Source of the DNA: Oerskovia enterophila
GTDB lineage: Bacteria > Actinomycetota > Actinomycetes > Actinomycetales > Cellulomonadaceae
Direction: 5' to 3'
Assembly: GCF_001692445.1 (NCBI RefSeq)
Contig: NZ_MAQA01000017.1
Span: 19,590 to 83,589 of the forward strand
DNA length: 64,000 nt
The notes below the pieces were generated by a model. The model was not told where the DNA came from. It did no database searches and saw nothing but the letters and a program-made list of their open reading frames with translations. Positions 8,940 through 17,625 of the stretch are shown here, in pieces. A program made the position numbers and the translations under genes. The number at the start of each line of letters is the position of its first letter. The stretch's first letter is position 1.

Positions 8940-9163
8940 TCTCGGCACCTGCCTCGCGCGGCCCGCCGCACACCCCGGACCTGCCCCTCAGGGGCGTCCC
9001 GGAGGGGATGTCCCCCATCCGGCGGGCGCCCGTCATCCTCCGGGAGGACGAGGCCCTCGCCGAGGATGGTTCGGAGGGCCGATGTGCCGGTACCCCTCCC
9101 CCGCAGAGACTGGTGGCACGCCCCGCGACAGCGAGGGCGGCCAACTTTCCCTGGGGAGGAACC
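8940..9163 (+). other. Long structured leader, function unknown
   Basis: A 224-bp non-coding stretch before the small protein at 9164. It holds several GC-rich hairpins, for example GCCCCTCAGGGGC near 8985-8997 and CATCCTCC/GGAGGACG near 9032-9050. I compared it by eye with c-di-AMP, cobalamin and guanidine riboswitches and found no match I trust. Confidence 0.3.
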
Positions 9164-9436
9164 ATGACCACGCAGGTCACGACCTCGGCGCCGATCCGCG
9201 TCGCACTCCGCGGCCACGACTCGACCGCGCGCCGTGCGCGCTCGTCGCAGCGCCCGGACGACTCGCGCCCCGCCTCCCTGCCCGACGACGGAGCGCCCGC
9301 CCCGCAGTCGCGTCGCCCGGGTGCGACGAGCGACCCGTCCGACCGTGCGAACGGCTGGCTCGTGGCCGGCTCGGTCCTCGTGGCCATCGCGCTGTTCTCC
9401 GCGCTCGCGCTCAGCTCGTTCGCGACCCTGGGCTGA
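9164..9436 (+). CDS. Small single-span membrane protein
   Basis: 90 residues. Residues 1-63 are hydrophilic, disordered and rich in Arg, Ser, Pro and Asp. One membrane helix (about 65-86, LVAGSVLVAIALFSALALSS) ends the protein, so the N-terminus is probably cytoplasmic with a C-terminal anchor. GGGGAGGA just before the ATG is a strong ribosome site and supports the start. I recognise no family. It ends at a shared terminator (9467-9502). Confidence 0.7.
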   Translation: MTTQVTTSAPIRVALRGHDSTARRARSSQRPDDSRPASLPDDGAPAPQSRRPGATSDPSDRANGWLVAGSVLVAIALFSALALSSFATLG

Positions 9437-9466
9437 CCGGCTGACCGGCCGACACGTCAGGACCCA

Positions 9467-9502
9467 CAGGACCCGCGCGACCTCGAGGTCTCGCGGGTCC
9501 TG
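9467..9502. terminator. Bidirectional hairpin terminator
   Basis: An 18-bp inverted repeat (9467-9484 / 9485-9502) with one mismatch and the centre CTCGAG lies between the convergent small-protein gene and pnkp. Confidence 0.7.
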
Positions 9503-9528
9503 CCTCGTCACGGCCCGTCCCGCGCGGC

Positions 9529-12237
9529 TCAGAGCCGCGGGTCGACCGGCTCCGACTCGAGCGCCAGGACGGCGAACACTGCCTCGTGGACGCGCCACAG
9601 CGGCTCGCCCGCCACGACGCGCTCGACGGCCTCGAGACCCAGCGCGTACTCGCGCAGCGCGAGCGACTGCTTGCGCCCCAGCGACCGGTCGCGGAGCCGT
9701 TCGAGGTGGTGCTCCTGGGTGTACTCAGGCCCGTAGATGATCCGCAGGTACTCGCGGCCCCGGACCTTGAGCCCCGGCTGGACAATCCCTCGGGGCCCGC
9801 GCACGAGGTTCGCGAGCGGCTTGACGACCATCCCCTCGCCGCCCGCCTCGGTCATCTCCTCCCACCAGCGGACCCCTTCGGCGCGCGAGGCCTCGTCGGC
9901 GAGGTCGACCACGAGACGACGCGTGGGACGGAAGAGCACCGGGTCGGCCTCGACCAGGCGGTCCGCGATCCCCAGGTGCCACAGGTGGTCACGGGTCGCG
10001 TAGGTGGCACCGGTCGCAGTGCCGGGGGCGGGCGCGACGTCCGCCGCCGGGCCGTCGAGCGGGGCGGGAACGCCGTCGACCGTCGGGGCCGCGGAACCGT
10101 CCGCACCGCTCGCGAGCACCTGGAACGGGGCGAGCTGCACGCCGTCGAGCCCGTCGACGGGCCACCGGTAGCGGCGGTACGCCTCGGTGTACCTCTCGGC
10201 GTCCTCGGCCCGCGACGCCGTCCGCGCCCGCAGCCCGTCGACGTCGACGCCGCGCGCGGCGGCCGCGTCCAGCGCGGCGAGCGCGGGCGGCATGACGGCC
10301 CGGGCCGCGGCCCCGACGCTCGCGTACTGGTCACGGATGAGCTGGTCGGCCTTGGCCGACCAGGGCAGGATCTCGGCGTCGAGCAGGACCCAGTCGGCGC
10401 CCAGCTCGTCCCACACCCCGGCCCCGTCGAGGGCCTTCGCGACGCGCTCGAGGAGAGCCTCCGCCGTCGGGCCGGAGAAGAGCGGGCGACCCGTGCGCGC
10501 GTGCGCGACGCCGCGCCCGCCCGGCTGGACGTCGACCCCGAACCGCCACGCCGAGGCCCCGTACGCCTCGCGGCACACCAGCACCACGGCGCGCGACCCC
10601 ATGTGCTTCTCCTCGCACACGACCTGCCCGACGCCGTCGCTCGCGTAGGCCGCGAACGCGCCGTCGGGGTGCTCGAGGTAGCCGGGCAGACGCGACGTCG
10701 CGACCGGGCTCATGGTCGGCGGCAGGTACAGCAGCGCGCGCGGGTCCACCGCGAACCGGCTCATGACCTCGAGCGCGCCCGCGGCGTTCTCCTCGGGGAC
10801 CGTGATCCTGCCCCGCGTGCCCGTCACGACCGAGCGCCGGCCGAGCACGTCGGTCACGTCGAGGACGTCGGGGTCGCGCTGCCGGAGAGCCCCTTCGGCA
10901 CCTGCCGCGTCGCTCCCGGCGTCGGGCAGGAACGGGCGCGCGGGCTCGTAGTAGACCTGGGCCGCGGGCACCGAGACGAGCTCCTTCTCCGGGTACCGCA
11001 GCGCGGAGAGCTTGCCGCCGAACACGCAGCCCGTGTCGAGGCACATCGTGTTGTTGACCCACTCGGCCTCGGGCGTGGGCGTGTGCCCGTAGAGCACCAC
11101 GGCCTGACCGCGGTACTCGTTCGCCCACGGGTAGCGCACGGGCAGCCCGAACTCGTCGGTCTCCCCCGTCGTGTCGCCGTAGAGCGCAAAGCTGCGCACC
11201 CGACCCGAGGCCCGCCCGTGGTACGACTCCTTGAGCCCCGCGTGCGCGACCACGAGCCGCCCGCCGTCGAGCACCAGGTGGGAGACCAGGTCACGGCAGA
11301 ACGTCTCGACGTCCTGGCGGAACTCCTCGGGCTCGTCGGCGAGCTGCGCGAGCGTCGTCTCCAGCCCGTGGCTGACCGTCACGTTGCGCCCCGAGAGCGC
11401 GCGCACGAGCTTGTGCTCGTGGTTGCCCGGGACAGCGAGCGCGTGGCCCGCACGGACCATGCCCATGGCGAGGCGCAGGACGCCCGGCGAGTCCGGTCCG
11501 CGGTCGACGAGGTCGCCCAGGAACACCGCGCGGCGGCCCTCGGGGTGGGCGGCGTCGACCGGGCGACCGGCCTCGTCGCGCTCGATCACGTAGCCCAGCT
11601 CGGTGAGCAGGGTCTCGAGCTCGGCGCGGCAGCCGTGCACGTCGCCGATCGCGTCGAACGGCCCGGTCTGGTCGCGGAGGTCGTTCAGCAGGGGCTCGCG
11701 GGCGATCGTGGCGTGGGCGATCTCGTCGACGCCGCGCAGCACGTGGACCTTGCGGAAGCCCTCGCGGCTCAAGGACTTGAGCGACGAGCGCAGCGCCTGG
11801 CGCTGACGCTTGACGACGTGGTCGCCGAAGTCGCGGTCGGGGCGGGAGCGGTTGCGCTCGATCGCGACGGACTCGGGCACGTCGAGCACGATCGCGACGG
11901 GCAGGACGTCGTGCGCCCGCGCGAGCGCGACGAGGCTCTTGCGCGCTGCGGACTGCACGTTGGTCGCGTCGACGACCGTCAGGTGCCCCGCCTCGAGCCG
12001 CTTGCTCACGATCGTGTCGAGCACCTCGAACGCCGCGGCCGTGGCCGACTGGTCGTTGACGTCCCCCGACACGAGGCCTCGGCAGAAGTCCGAGGACACG
12101 GCCTCGAAGGGGGCGAAGCGCTCGCGCGCGAACGTCGACTTGCCGGACCCGGACACACCGACGAGCACCACGAGCGAGAGCTCGGGCACGGTCAGGACGC
12201 GGGGTTCCCCGCTGGTCACGTGCTGCTCGGTGGTCAT
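9529..12237 (-). CDS. pnkp: Polynucleotide kinase-phosphatase (bacterial RNA repair)
   Basis: 902 residues; Clostridium thermocellum Pnkp is about 870. Three domains are visible. The 5'-kinase has P-loop GVSGSGKSTFA at about 27-37. The metallophosphoesterase (from about 195) has AIGDVHG, FLGDLVDRGPDS (239-250), VPGNHEH (269-275), VVAHAG and YGHTP. The ligase-type adenylyltransferase has EEKHMGSR with the AMP-accepting Lys at about 544, then EGMVVKP and LKVRGREYLRIIYG. Together they heal and seal cut RNA with Hen1. The ATG overlaps the hen1 stop (ATGA), so translation is coupled. An Ala/Pro-rich linker sits inside the ligase part (around 10010-10110). Confidence 0.95.
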   Translation of the reverse strand: MTTEQHVTSGEPRVLTVPELSLVVLVGVSGSGKSTFARERFAPFEAVSSDFCRGLVSGDVNDQSATAAAFEVLDTIVSKRLEAGHLTVVDATNVQSAARKSLVALARAHDVLPVAIVLDVPESVAIERNRSRPDRDFGDHVVKRQRQALRSSLKSLSREGFRKVHVLRGVDEIAHATIAREPLLNDLRDQTGPFDAIGDVHGCRAELETLLTELGYVIERDEAGRPVDAAHPEGRRAVFLGDLVDRGPDSPGVLRLAMGMVRAGHALAVPGNHEHKLVRALSGRNVTVSHGLETTLAQLADEPEEFRQDVETFCRDLVSHLVLDGGRLVVAHAGLKESYHGRASGRVRSFALYGDTTGETDEFGLPVRYPWANEYRGQAVVLYGHTPTPEAEWVNNTMCLDTGCVFGGKLSALRYPEKELVSVPAAQVYYEPARPFLPDAGSDAAGAEGALRQRDPDVLDVTDVLGRRSVVTGTRGRITVPEENAAGALEVMSRFAVDPRALLYLPPTMSPVATSRLPGYLEHPDGAFAAYASDGVGQVVCEEKHMGSRAVVLVCREAYGASAWRFGVDVQPGGRGVAHARTGRPLFSGPTAEALLERVAKALDGAGVWDELGADWVLLDAEILPWSAKADQLIRDQYASVGAAARAVMPPALAALDAAAARGVDVDGLRARTASRAEDAERYTEAYRRYRWPVDGLDGVQLAPFQVLASGADGSAAPTVDGVPAPLDGPAADVAPAPGTATGATYATRDHLWHLGIADRLVEADPVLFRPTRRLVVDLADEASRAEGVRWWEEMTEAGGEGMVVKPLANLVRGPRGIVQPGLKVRGREYLRIIYGPEYTQEHHLERLRDRSLGRKQSLALREYALGLEAVERVVAGEPLWRVHEAVFAVLALESEPVDPRL

Positions 12238-13802
12238 GCCCCTGCCTCCGTCGATCGGGTGAACAGCGCCATCTGCGTCGGCGAGCCCAGCCCGCGCGGC
12301 CCGACGTCCTCGGGCCCGACGTCGCGGAACGTGACCGCGTAGCCGTGGCGGTGCGCGACGCCACCGGCCCAGGCCTGGAGCTCGGCCCGCGTCCACTCGA
12401 ACCGGTGGTCCGTGTGACGGTGGCCGTGCTCCTCGAGCGTGGGGTACAGCGCGTTGTACTCGACGTTCGGCGTCGTCACCACGACCGTCCCCGGCCGGGC
12501 CTCGGCGAACACGACGCGTTCGAGCGCGCCCAGGCGCGGCGGGTCGACGTGCTCGATCACCTCCATGAGCACCGCGGCGTCGAAGCCCGCGATCCGCTCG
12601 TCGCGGTACGTGAGCGAGGACTGCACGAGCTGCACGCGCTCGCGTTCCGCGTCGCTCGCGTCCTCGAGACGGAGGCGGGTCGCGGCCCGCTCGAGCTCGC
12701 GCGCGGCCACGTCGGTGCCGAGCAGCCGCGTGAAGCGGCGGTCGGCGACGAGGAGGCGCAGCAGGGCGCCCTCGCCGCACCCGAGGTCGACGACGCTGCG
12801 CGCCCCGACCTCGTGCAGGGCTGCGACCACGGCCTCGGCGCGCTGCCGGGCGAGCGTGGGCGACCTGGTCCCGACGGCGTCGCTCCCCGCGGCGGGGACG
12901 TCGCCCTCGGCCGGGGCTTCCTCGGCCCCGGCGTCGGCATCGGCGTCGGCGTCGACGGGCAGCGGGCCGCCGTCGAGCGTCACGAGGCGGTCGGTCGCGT
13001 CCTCGACGTACCGGCGCTGGTGCGCGAGGTAGCGGTGCATGATCTGGTCGCGCTCGGGGTGCTCGGCGAGCCATCCTTCGCCCGCGCGCAGCAGCTTGTC
13101 GACCTCGTCGCCCGTGACCCAGTAGTGCTTGGCGTCGTCGAGCACGGGCAGCAGGACGTACAGGTGGTGCAGGGCGTCGGCGAGGCGCACGGTCCCGGTC
13201 AGGCGCAGGTCGACGTAGCGCGAGTCGCCCCACTCGGGCACGGTCGGGTCGAGCGGCTCGGGCGTGGCGTCGACAGTCCAGCCCAGGGGCCCGAACAGGC
13301 GCTCTGCGAGTCGCGCGCCACCGCGGCAGGGCAGCGCGGGGACGTGGATCTCGAGCGGGATCGAGGAGTCCGCGAGCGCCTGCCGGGAGTCGCAGCGGCC
13401 TGCCATCGCCGTCCGGAACACCGCGCCGAGCGCGACCGCGAGCATCGAGGAGGCGGCGTACGGGCGGTCGTTGACGTACTGGGCGAGCGAGAACGCGTCG
13501 CGCCCGCCGAACCGCTTGTTGCGCACGATCCCCACGGGGTCGACCTCGAGGAGCAGCGCGACCGTGCAGCGCGCGGTGTCGGCCTCGGGGTAGAAGACGT
13601 GCGCCGTGCCGACGGGGAGGTCGAACGACTGGGCCCGGGCGGGGTGCTTGTGCAGCAGGTACCCGAGGTCGGTCGCGTCCGTCATCGGTAGTGCGGGCGT
13701 CCCTTTTACGGGCATCGCTGGCGCAGCGTCTCCGGGCGGGGCGATCCTGGGCAGGGCGATCCCGGCCGGCGCGCCGGCGGTCGTCGTGAGGGTGACCAGC
13801 AT
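12234..13802 (-). CDS. hen1: 3'-terminal RNA ribose 2'-O-methyltransferase
   Basis: 522 residues. The N-terminal half is the bacterial Hen1 partner domain (ATDLGYLLHKHP, FDLPVGTAHVFYPEA). The C-terminal half is the methyltransferase: SAM loop VVDLGCGEGALL near 336, metal/catalytic LMEVIEHVDPPR near 415. It marks the 3' end of the repair junction so that it resists re-cutting. The start MLVTLTTT (13802) matches the canonical Hen1 N-terminus, but about 32 residues rich in Ala and Pro with rare GTA, AAA and CTA codons separate it from ATDLG. An acidic linker (DADADADAGAEEAPAEG) joins the two halves. MTDATDLG would be a shorter alternative start. Confidence 0.93.
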   Translation of the reverse strand: MLVTLTTTAGAPAGIALPRIAPPGDAAPAMPVKGTPALPMTDATDLGYLLHKHPARAQSFDLPVGTAHVFYPEADTARCTVALLLEVDPVGIVRNKRFGGRDAFSLAQYVNDRPYAASSMLAVALGAVFRTAMAGRCDSRQALADSSIPLEIHVPALPCRGGARLAERLFGPLGWTVDATPEPLDPTVPEWGDSRYVDLRLTGTVRLADALHHLYVLLPVLDDAKHYWVTGDEVDKLLRAGEGWLAEHPERDQIMHRYLAHQRRYVEDATDRLVTLDGGPLPVDADADADAGAEEAPAEGDVPAAGSDAVGTRSPTLARQRAEAVVAALHEVGARSVVDLGCGEGALLRLLVADRRFTRLLGTDVAARELERAATRLRLEDASDAERERVQLVQSSLTYRDERIAGFDAAVLMEVIEHVDPPRLGALERVVFAEARPGTVVVTTPNVEYNALYPTLEEHGHRHTDHRFEWTRAELQAWAGGVAHRHGYAVTFRDVGPEDVGPRGLGSPTQMALFTRSTEAGA

Positions 13803-13910
13803 GCTGTGCATGCTCCCACGGGGGCGCAACGGATTTAGGCTGGAGGTGGTCCGTGCGTCCGCGCGTCGCCGACGACCGCGAGCGCCGTGTCCTCGACGGA
13901 CGGAGCACTC

Positions 13911-15110
13911 ATGTCCACGACACCCCAGGTCCCGCTCGGCACCTCCGGCGGGCCGACCGGAGAGGGTCCGGGAGCCGACGAGTTCGCCGAGCGGCTGTTC
14001 GCGTCGGCGCTCGGCGCTCTCGACGTCTTCTCGGTGTACCTCGGCGACCGGCTGGGCTGGTACCGGTCCCTCGCGACGGACGGGCCCGCGACCTCGGCCG
14101 AGCTCGCGACCCGGACGGGGACGCAGGAGCGTTACGCGCGCGAGTGGCTCGAGGGGCAGGCGGTCGCGGGCGTCCTCACCGTCGCTCCCGGGCGCGAGCC
14201 CTCGGCCGAGCCCACGACCCAGCCGGACCGCTCCTCGCAGGGCGTGCCTCCGTCGTCGGGCCCTCTCGTCACGGAGGCGGCGGCCCGCCGCTACGCCCTG
14301 CCGCCCGGCCCGGCCGAGGTGCTGACGGACGAGCACAGCCTCGCGTACCTGGCGCCGCTGCCCCGGCTGTTCGCGGCCGTGGGGCGCACGTTCGACGAGC
14401 TGCTCGGCGCGTACCGCGACGGCGGCGGGGTCTCGTGGGGGCGGCTCGGGCCGGACGCGCGCGAGGCGCAGGCCGACCTCAACCGGCCGTGGTTCGAGCA
14501 CGAGCTCGCGGGCGCGCTCGGCCGGGTCCCTGACCTGCACGCGATCCTGTCGCGGCCCACCGCGCGGGTCGCGGACGTGGGCTGCGGCGCCGGGTGGTCG
14601 ACGGTCGCGCTCGCGCGCGCCTACCCGCAGGCCCGGTTCGACGGGTACGACGTCGACGGCCCCTCGGTCGAGATGGCGCGCGCGAACGCTGAGGCGGCGG
14701 GCGTCGCGGACCGCGTGGCGTTCCACGCCGCCGACGCCGCGGCCCTGCCCACGGACGCCCCGCTCGACGCAGCCTTCGCGTTCGAGTGCACGCACGACAT
14801 GCCGCGCCCGGTCGAGGTCCTGTCGGCGGTCCGTCGGGCCGTCCTGCCCGACGGCGCCGTGGTCGTCATGGACGAGGCCGTCGCCCAGGAGTTCACTGCG
14901 CCGGGGGACGAGGTGGAGCGGCTCATGTACGGGTTCAGCCAGTTCGTGTGCCTGCCGGACGGCCTGTCGTCGTCGCCGTCGGTCGGCACGGGCACGGTCA
15001 TGCGGCCCGCGACGCTCGAGCGGTACGCGCTCGACGCCGGGTTCGAGCGCGTCGAGGTCCTGCCGATCGAGGGGTTCAGCTTCTTCCGGTTCTACCGGCT
15101 GCACCACTGA
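13911..15110 (+). CDS. Class I SAM-dependent methyltransferase
   Basis: 399 residues from ATG 13911, which has GGAG 6 nt before it; an in-frame GTG at 13887 is less likely. The N-terminal ~130 residues form a winged-helix-like segment (LGALDVFSVYLGDRLGWY, then TSAELATRTGTQERYAREWLEGQ), as in small-molecule O-methyltransferase-like proteins. The Rossmann core has VADVGCGAGWSTVALARA, FDGYDVDGPSVEMARANA and AFAFECTHDMPRP. The substrate is unknown. It is divergent from hen1 with a 108-bp gap, so it may share regulation with RNA repair. High-GC3 sequence continues in frame past the stop (see 15123-15251). Confidence 0.87.
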   Translation: MSTTPQVPLGTSGGPTGEGPGADEFAERLFASALGALDVFSVYLGDRLGWYRSLATDGPATSAELATRTGTQERYAREWLEGQAVAGVLTVAPGREPSAEPTTQPDRSSQGVPPSSGPLVTEAAARRYALPPGPAEVLTDEHSLAYLAPLPRLFAAVGRTFDELLGAYRDGGGVSWGRLGPDAREAQADLNRPWFEHELAGALGRVPDLHAILSRPTARVADVGCGAGWSTVALARAYPQARFDGYDVDGPSVEMARANAEAAGVADRVAFHAADAAALPTDAPLDAAFAFECTHDMPRPVEVLSAVRRAVLPDGAVVVMDEAVAQEFTAPGDEVERLMYGFSQFVCLPDGLSSSPSVGTGTVMRPATLERYALDAGFERVEVLPIEGFSFFRFYRLHH

Positions 15111-15122
15111 GCACCCCTGCCG

Positions 15123-15251
15123 GTGTGGCAGCCGCTCGACGTCGTCGAGGCCGTCCGGCACCGTGCGGGGGCGTGGGGAGTGCTGTGGGCCGGGGTGAGC
15201 TCGCCGTTCCGGTTCACGTTCGGGTGGCTGAGACTCCTGCCGGTCTTCTAG
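15123..15251 (+). other. Possible small ORF or readthrough extension of the methyltransferase
   Basis: The methyltransferase frame stays open after TGA 15108-15110 for 46 codons up to TAG 15249. Nearly all third bases are G or C (exceptions CGT, GGA, AGA), as in true genes here. From GTG 15123 it would encode 42 residues starting MWQPLDVVEAVRHRAG. No good ribosome site is seen. It could be a decayed C-terminus, a readthrough tail or chance. Confidence 0.25.
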
Positions 15252-15310
15252 GCCGGGGCGACCGGGGGCGACGGCGTGCCGGTCCCTGCGCGGCCTGGCA
15301 CCCTGGCCAG

Positions 15311-15958
15311 ATGATCACCGAGCTGCACGTCGTCGACTGGCGCCGCCGCGTCCAGCACCTGTACGCGCGCGTCCGCGACCTGGCGGTCGAGGACCCCGCC
15401 GCCGCGCACGAGTACTGGGTCGCGTCGCGCGACGACCTCCTGGCCGAGCACCCGGCCTCGCCGCTCCTGCCCGAGGACCGTGCCGCTTTCACGGGTCTCC
15501 CGGTCGGTCCGTACGACGCCGCGATGCGGTTCGAGGTGCCGCTCGTGCCCGACCCGGCGCGGGGCACGCCGGACGCCGCACGGCTCGACGTACCCACGGG
15601 CACCGACGGCGTGGTGCCGTTCGAGCGTGTCGGGCGCCTCGACCTGCCCGGGCTGGGGTCGCTCGACGTGTGGGCGCTGCGGTCATACGGGGGCGGTCTG
15701 TTCGTGCCGGTCAAGGACCGCTCGCCCGCGACGTACGGCGGCGGCCGGTACCTGCTGGACACGATCAAGGGCGCGGACCTGGGTTCCGCGTCGTCCCGTC
15801 CCGTGCCCGACGGCGACGCACCCCTGGTCGTCGACCTCAACTTCGCGTACAACCCGTCGTGCGCCTACGACCCGGCGTGGGCGTGCCCGCTCGCCCCACC
15901 GGGGAACACGCTCGTGGTCGAGCTGGCGTGCGGAGAGCTGGTGCGGGCCGCGGCGTAG
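15311..15958 (+). CDS. DUF1684 domain protein
   Basis: 215 residues with no signal peptide. The family's conserved C-terminal region is clear: FVPVKDRSPATYGGGRYL near 133, VVDLNFAYNPSCAYDP near 176 and WACPLAPPGNTL near 192. The function of DUF1684 is not established; members are widespread in actinobacteria and Bacteroidota as cytoplasmic or lipoprotein forms. The N-terminal helix bundle (VVDWRRRVQHLYARVRDLA) is also typical. It is monocistronic, and a palindromic element follows about 50 bp past the stop. Confidence 0.9.
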   Translation: MITELHVVDWRRRVQHLYARVRDLAVEDPAAAHEYWVASRDDLLAEHPASPLLPEDRAAFTGLPVGPYDAAMRFEVPLVPDPARGTPDAARLDVPTGTDGVVPFERVGRLDLPGLGSLDVWALRSYGGGLFVPVKDRSPATYGGGRYLLDTIKGADLGSASSRPVPDGDAPLVVDLNFAYNPSCAYDPAWACPLAPPGNTLVVELACGELVRAAA

Positions 15959-16003
15959 CGTCCGCCAGGCAGGTGTGCCGGACACGTCTGGCGCTACCCC
16001 GGA

Positions 16004-16055
16004 GTGTGTTTTCTCCGCAGCCACAACGATTGTGGTGGCTGCGCAGACGACGACC
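16004..16055. repeat. Palindromic repeat element, copy A
   Basis: About 52 bp whose core 16017-16042 pairs GCAGCCAC with GTGGCTGC around an ATTGTGG centre. It is about 75% identical to copy B at 34571-34618. It lies in the gap after the DUF1684 gene and may act as a terminator there, but the shared sequence suggests a dispersed repeat family. Nothing else is evident in 15959-16170. Confidence 0.6.
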
Positions 16056-16170
16056 TCGGGAGCACCGAGGCCCGGCCGTCGCTCGGACCGGGCGGGGCCG
16101 CCGCGCGACCACGCGTGGCGCCGACCGGTCGCGCGACCGGCCTCGCCGGCGATGTGAAACAGTCCTCGTC

Positions 16171-16785
16171 ATGACCGACCCCCCGGACCCGCAGCAGCCC
16201 TCCGCTCCCTTCCTCGACCGCGCGGGTATCGACACGCTCGTCGCGTCCGGCGTCGTCGTCCCGGCCCCGGACGCCGTCTGGGTCTCGCCCCGGGCTCGGA
16301 TCGCCGCCGGGGCGGTGCTCCACCCGACCGTCGTCGTCTCGTGCGACGAGGCGTCGAGCGTCGTCGTGGCCCGCGATGCCGTCCTGCACCCCGGCACACG
16401 GATCAGCGCGACCGAGGGCGGGTCGGTCCGGGTCGGGGAACGCACGATCCTCGGCCCTGGCGGCTGCACGCTCGTGGCCGACGGCGACAAGCTGCACGTC
16501 GGCCCGGACGGCCGCTATCGCATGGCGCTCCTCCTCGCCCCCGGCGCATACGGCGACGGCTGCCAGGTCCTCGGCCCGATCGAGGCCCGCGGCTGCACAC
16601 TCGAAGGCGGAGAGCCGGGCGACTCACCCGACGTCGCCTCACGTGGCGCGCTGCTCAAGGGTGCCGGTCGGGCAGCGGGGATCACGCTGGCGCGCGGGCA
16701 GGTCGTCAACGGCGCCGGGGACTTCCGGCGCGCCCCCGTCGAGGAGCAGACGGACTACCACCCGCCTCGTCCGACCGCGGGGTAG
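16171..16785 (+). CDS. Hexapeptide-repeat (left-handed beta-helix) protein
   Basis: 204 residues. From about residue 35 it shows six-residue periodicity typical of LbH folds (VWVSPRARIAAGAVLHPTVVV, then VLHPGTRISA and SVRVGERTILGPGG). Such coils occur in acyltransferases and carbonic-anhydrase-like proteins, but no catalytic His of a known family can be assigned and the tail (EEQTDYHPPRP) is unusual. I would call it an LpxA-like fold protein of unknown role. It converges on a membrane protein gene with 18 bp between stops. Confidence 0.65.
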   Translation: MTDPPDPQQPSAPFLDRAGIDTLVASGVVVPAPDAVWVSPRARIAAGAVLHPTVVVSCDEASSVVVARDAVLHPGTRISATEGGSVRVGERTILGPGGCTLVADGDKLHVGPDGRYRMALLLAPGAYGDGCQVLGPIEARGCTLEGGEPGDSPDVASRGALLKGAGRAAGITLARGQVVNGAGDFRRAPVEEQTDYHPPRPTAG

Positions 16786-16803
16786 CCCCTCGCTGGCAGC
16801 ACC

Positions 16804-17400
16804 TCAGTGCAGCAGCGTCTTCAACCCGATGATGAGCAGACCGAACGCCCCCGCGACCACGGTCTCGACCGTCAGCGCCCACCCTCGGACGCCCGCCCGG
16901 TGCGCCGCGAGGTGGCCGACGACCGCGAGCATCAGCACCGTGAACCACAGCGCGATCAGCGCGGCGTCCACCACGTCCAGCCCGAACACCCTCCCCACGA
17001 GGAAGACCCCGAGCGCGGGCACCCCGCCGATCAGCACCCACACCTCGTCCGACGACGCGAGCCTCAGGCGCTCGGTGATGGTGTGGTCGGTGTCGCGGAA
17101 CCGCCCGCCGATCGCCGACACGTACACGTGCGCCGCCCAGTACCCCACGAGCACGCCGGCCACCGCGAGCATCACGAAGTCGCTCGACGCGTCGTGCGTG
17201 CTCGAGACCGCGAGCATGAACCCCGAGACCACGGCCCCGTACAGGAAGTCGGCGGGACCACCACGCGCGAACCGGTCGCCCAGGTTGTCGCGCTGGGCGT
17301 GGTGGTCGACGCTCTTCCACGAACGCGCGGCCTGCTCGCCTGCGCCGCCCTCGGCTCCGTCGTCGGAGCCGGCAGCCCGCGTCTCGTCACCGTCAGTCAT
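16804..17400 (-). CDS. Five-span membrane protein, unknown
   Basis: 198 residues. A polar N-terminus (about 1-45) is followed by about five hydrophobic segments: FLYGAVVSGFMLAVSS, FVMLAVAGVLVGYWAAHVYV, VWVLIGGVPALGVFLVGRVF, LIALWFTVLMLAVVGHLAA and VVAGAFGLLIIGLKTLL. Between helices 2 and 3 lies a charged loop, GGRFRDTDHTITERLRLASSD. I know no function. It is divergent from a TetR gene (226-bp gap), which may control it. Confidence 0.7.
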   Translation of the reverse strand: MTDGDETRAAGSDDGAEGGAGEQAARSWKSVDHHAQRDNLGDRFARGGPADFLYGAVVSGFMLAVSSTHDASSDFVMLAVAGVLVGYWAAHVYVSAIGGRFRDTDHTITERLRLASSDEVWVLIGGVPALGVFLVGRVFGLDVVDAALIALWFTVLMLAVVGHLAAHRAGVRGWALTVETVVAGAFGLLIIGLKTLLH

Positions 17401-17625
17401 CCGCGTCGCCTCCGGGTCGCGTCGGCCTGTCGCCGCCTCTCTCGTCACTGTAGCGACGCCGTCGGGCCCGGCGCGCGGCGACAGCCGCCAACCCGCCAGC
17501 ACCGCGCGCGGCGACCGACCGCCGATTCTCGGGCGACGTGCCCACCGACCGACTGACGAGCAGCGCTCTCCCACGGCCTCGCCGCAGCATGCCCCGCCCG
17601 CTGCACGCGGTGTACCGTCCCGTTC

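Noticed and set aside
8940..9163. Riboswitch in the leader of the 90-residue membrane protein
   Set aside because: The hairpins do not fit the conserved blocks of c-di-AMP, cobalamin or guanidine riboswitches; kept only as an unknown leader.
9586..12342. 918-residue open frame opposite pnkp
   Set aside because: Antisense shadow of a clear kinase-phosphatase-ligase gene, with no recognisable domain.
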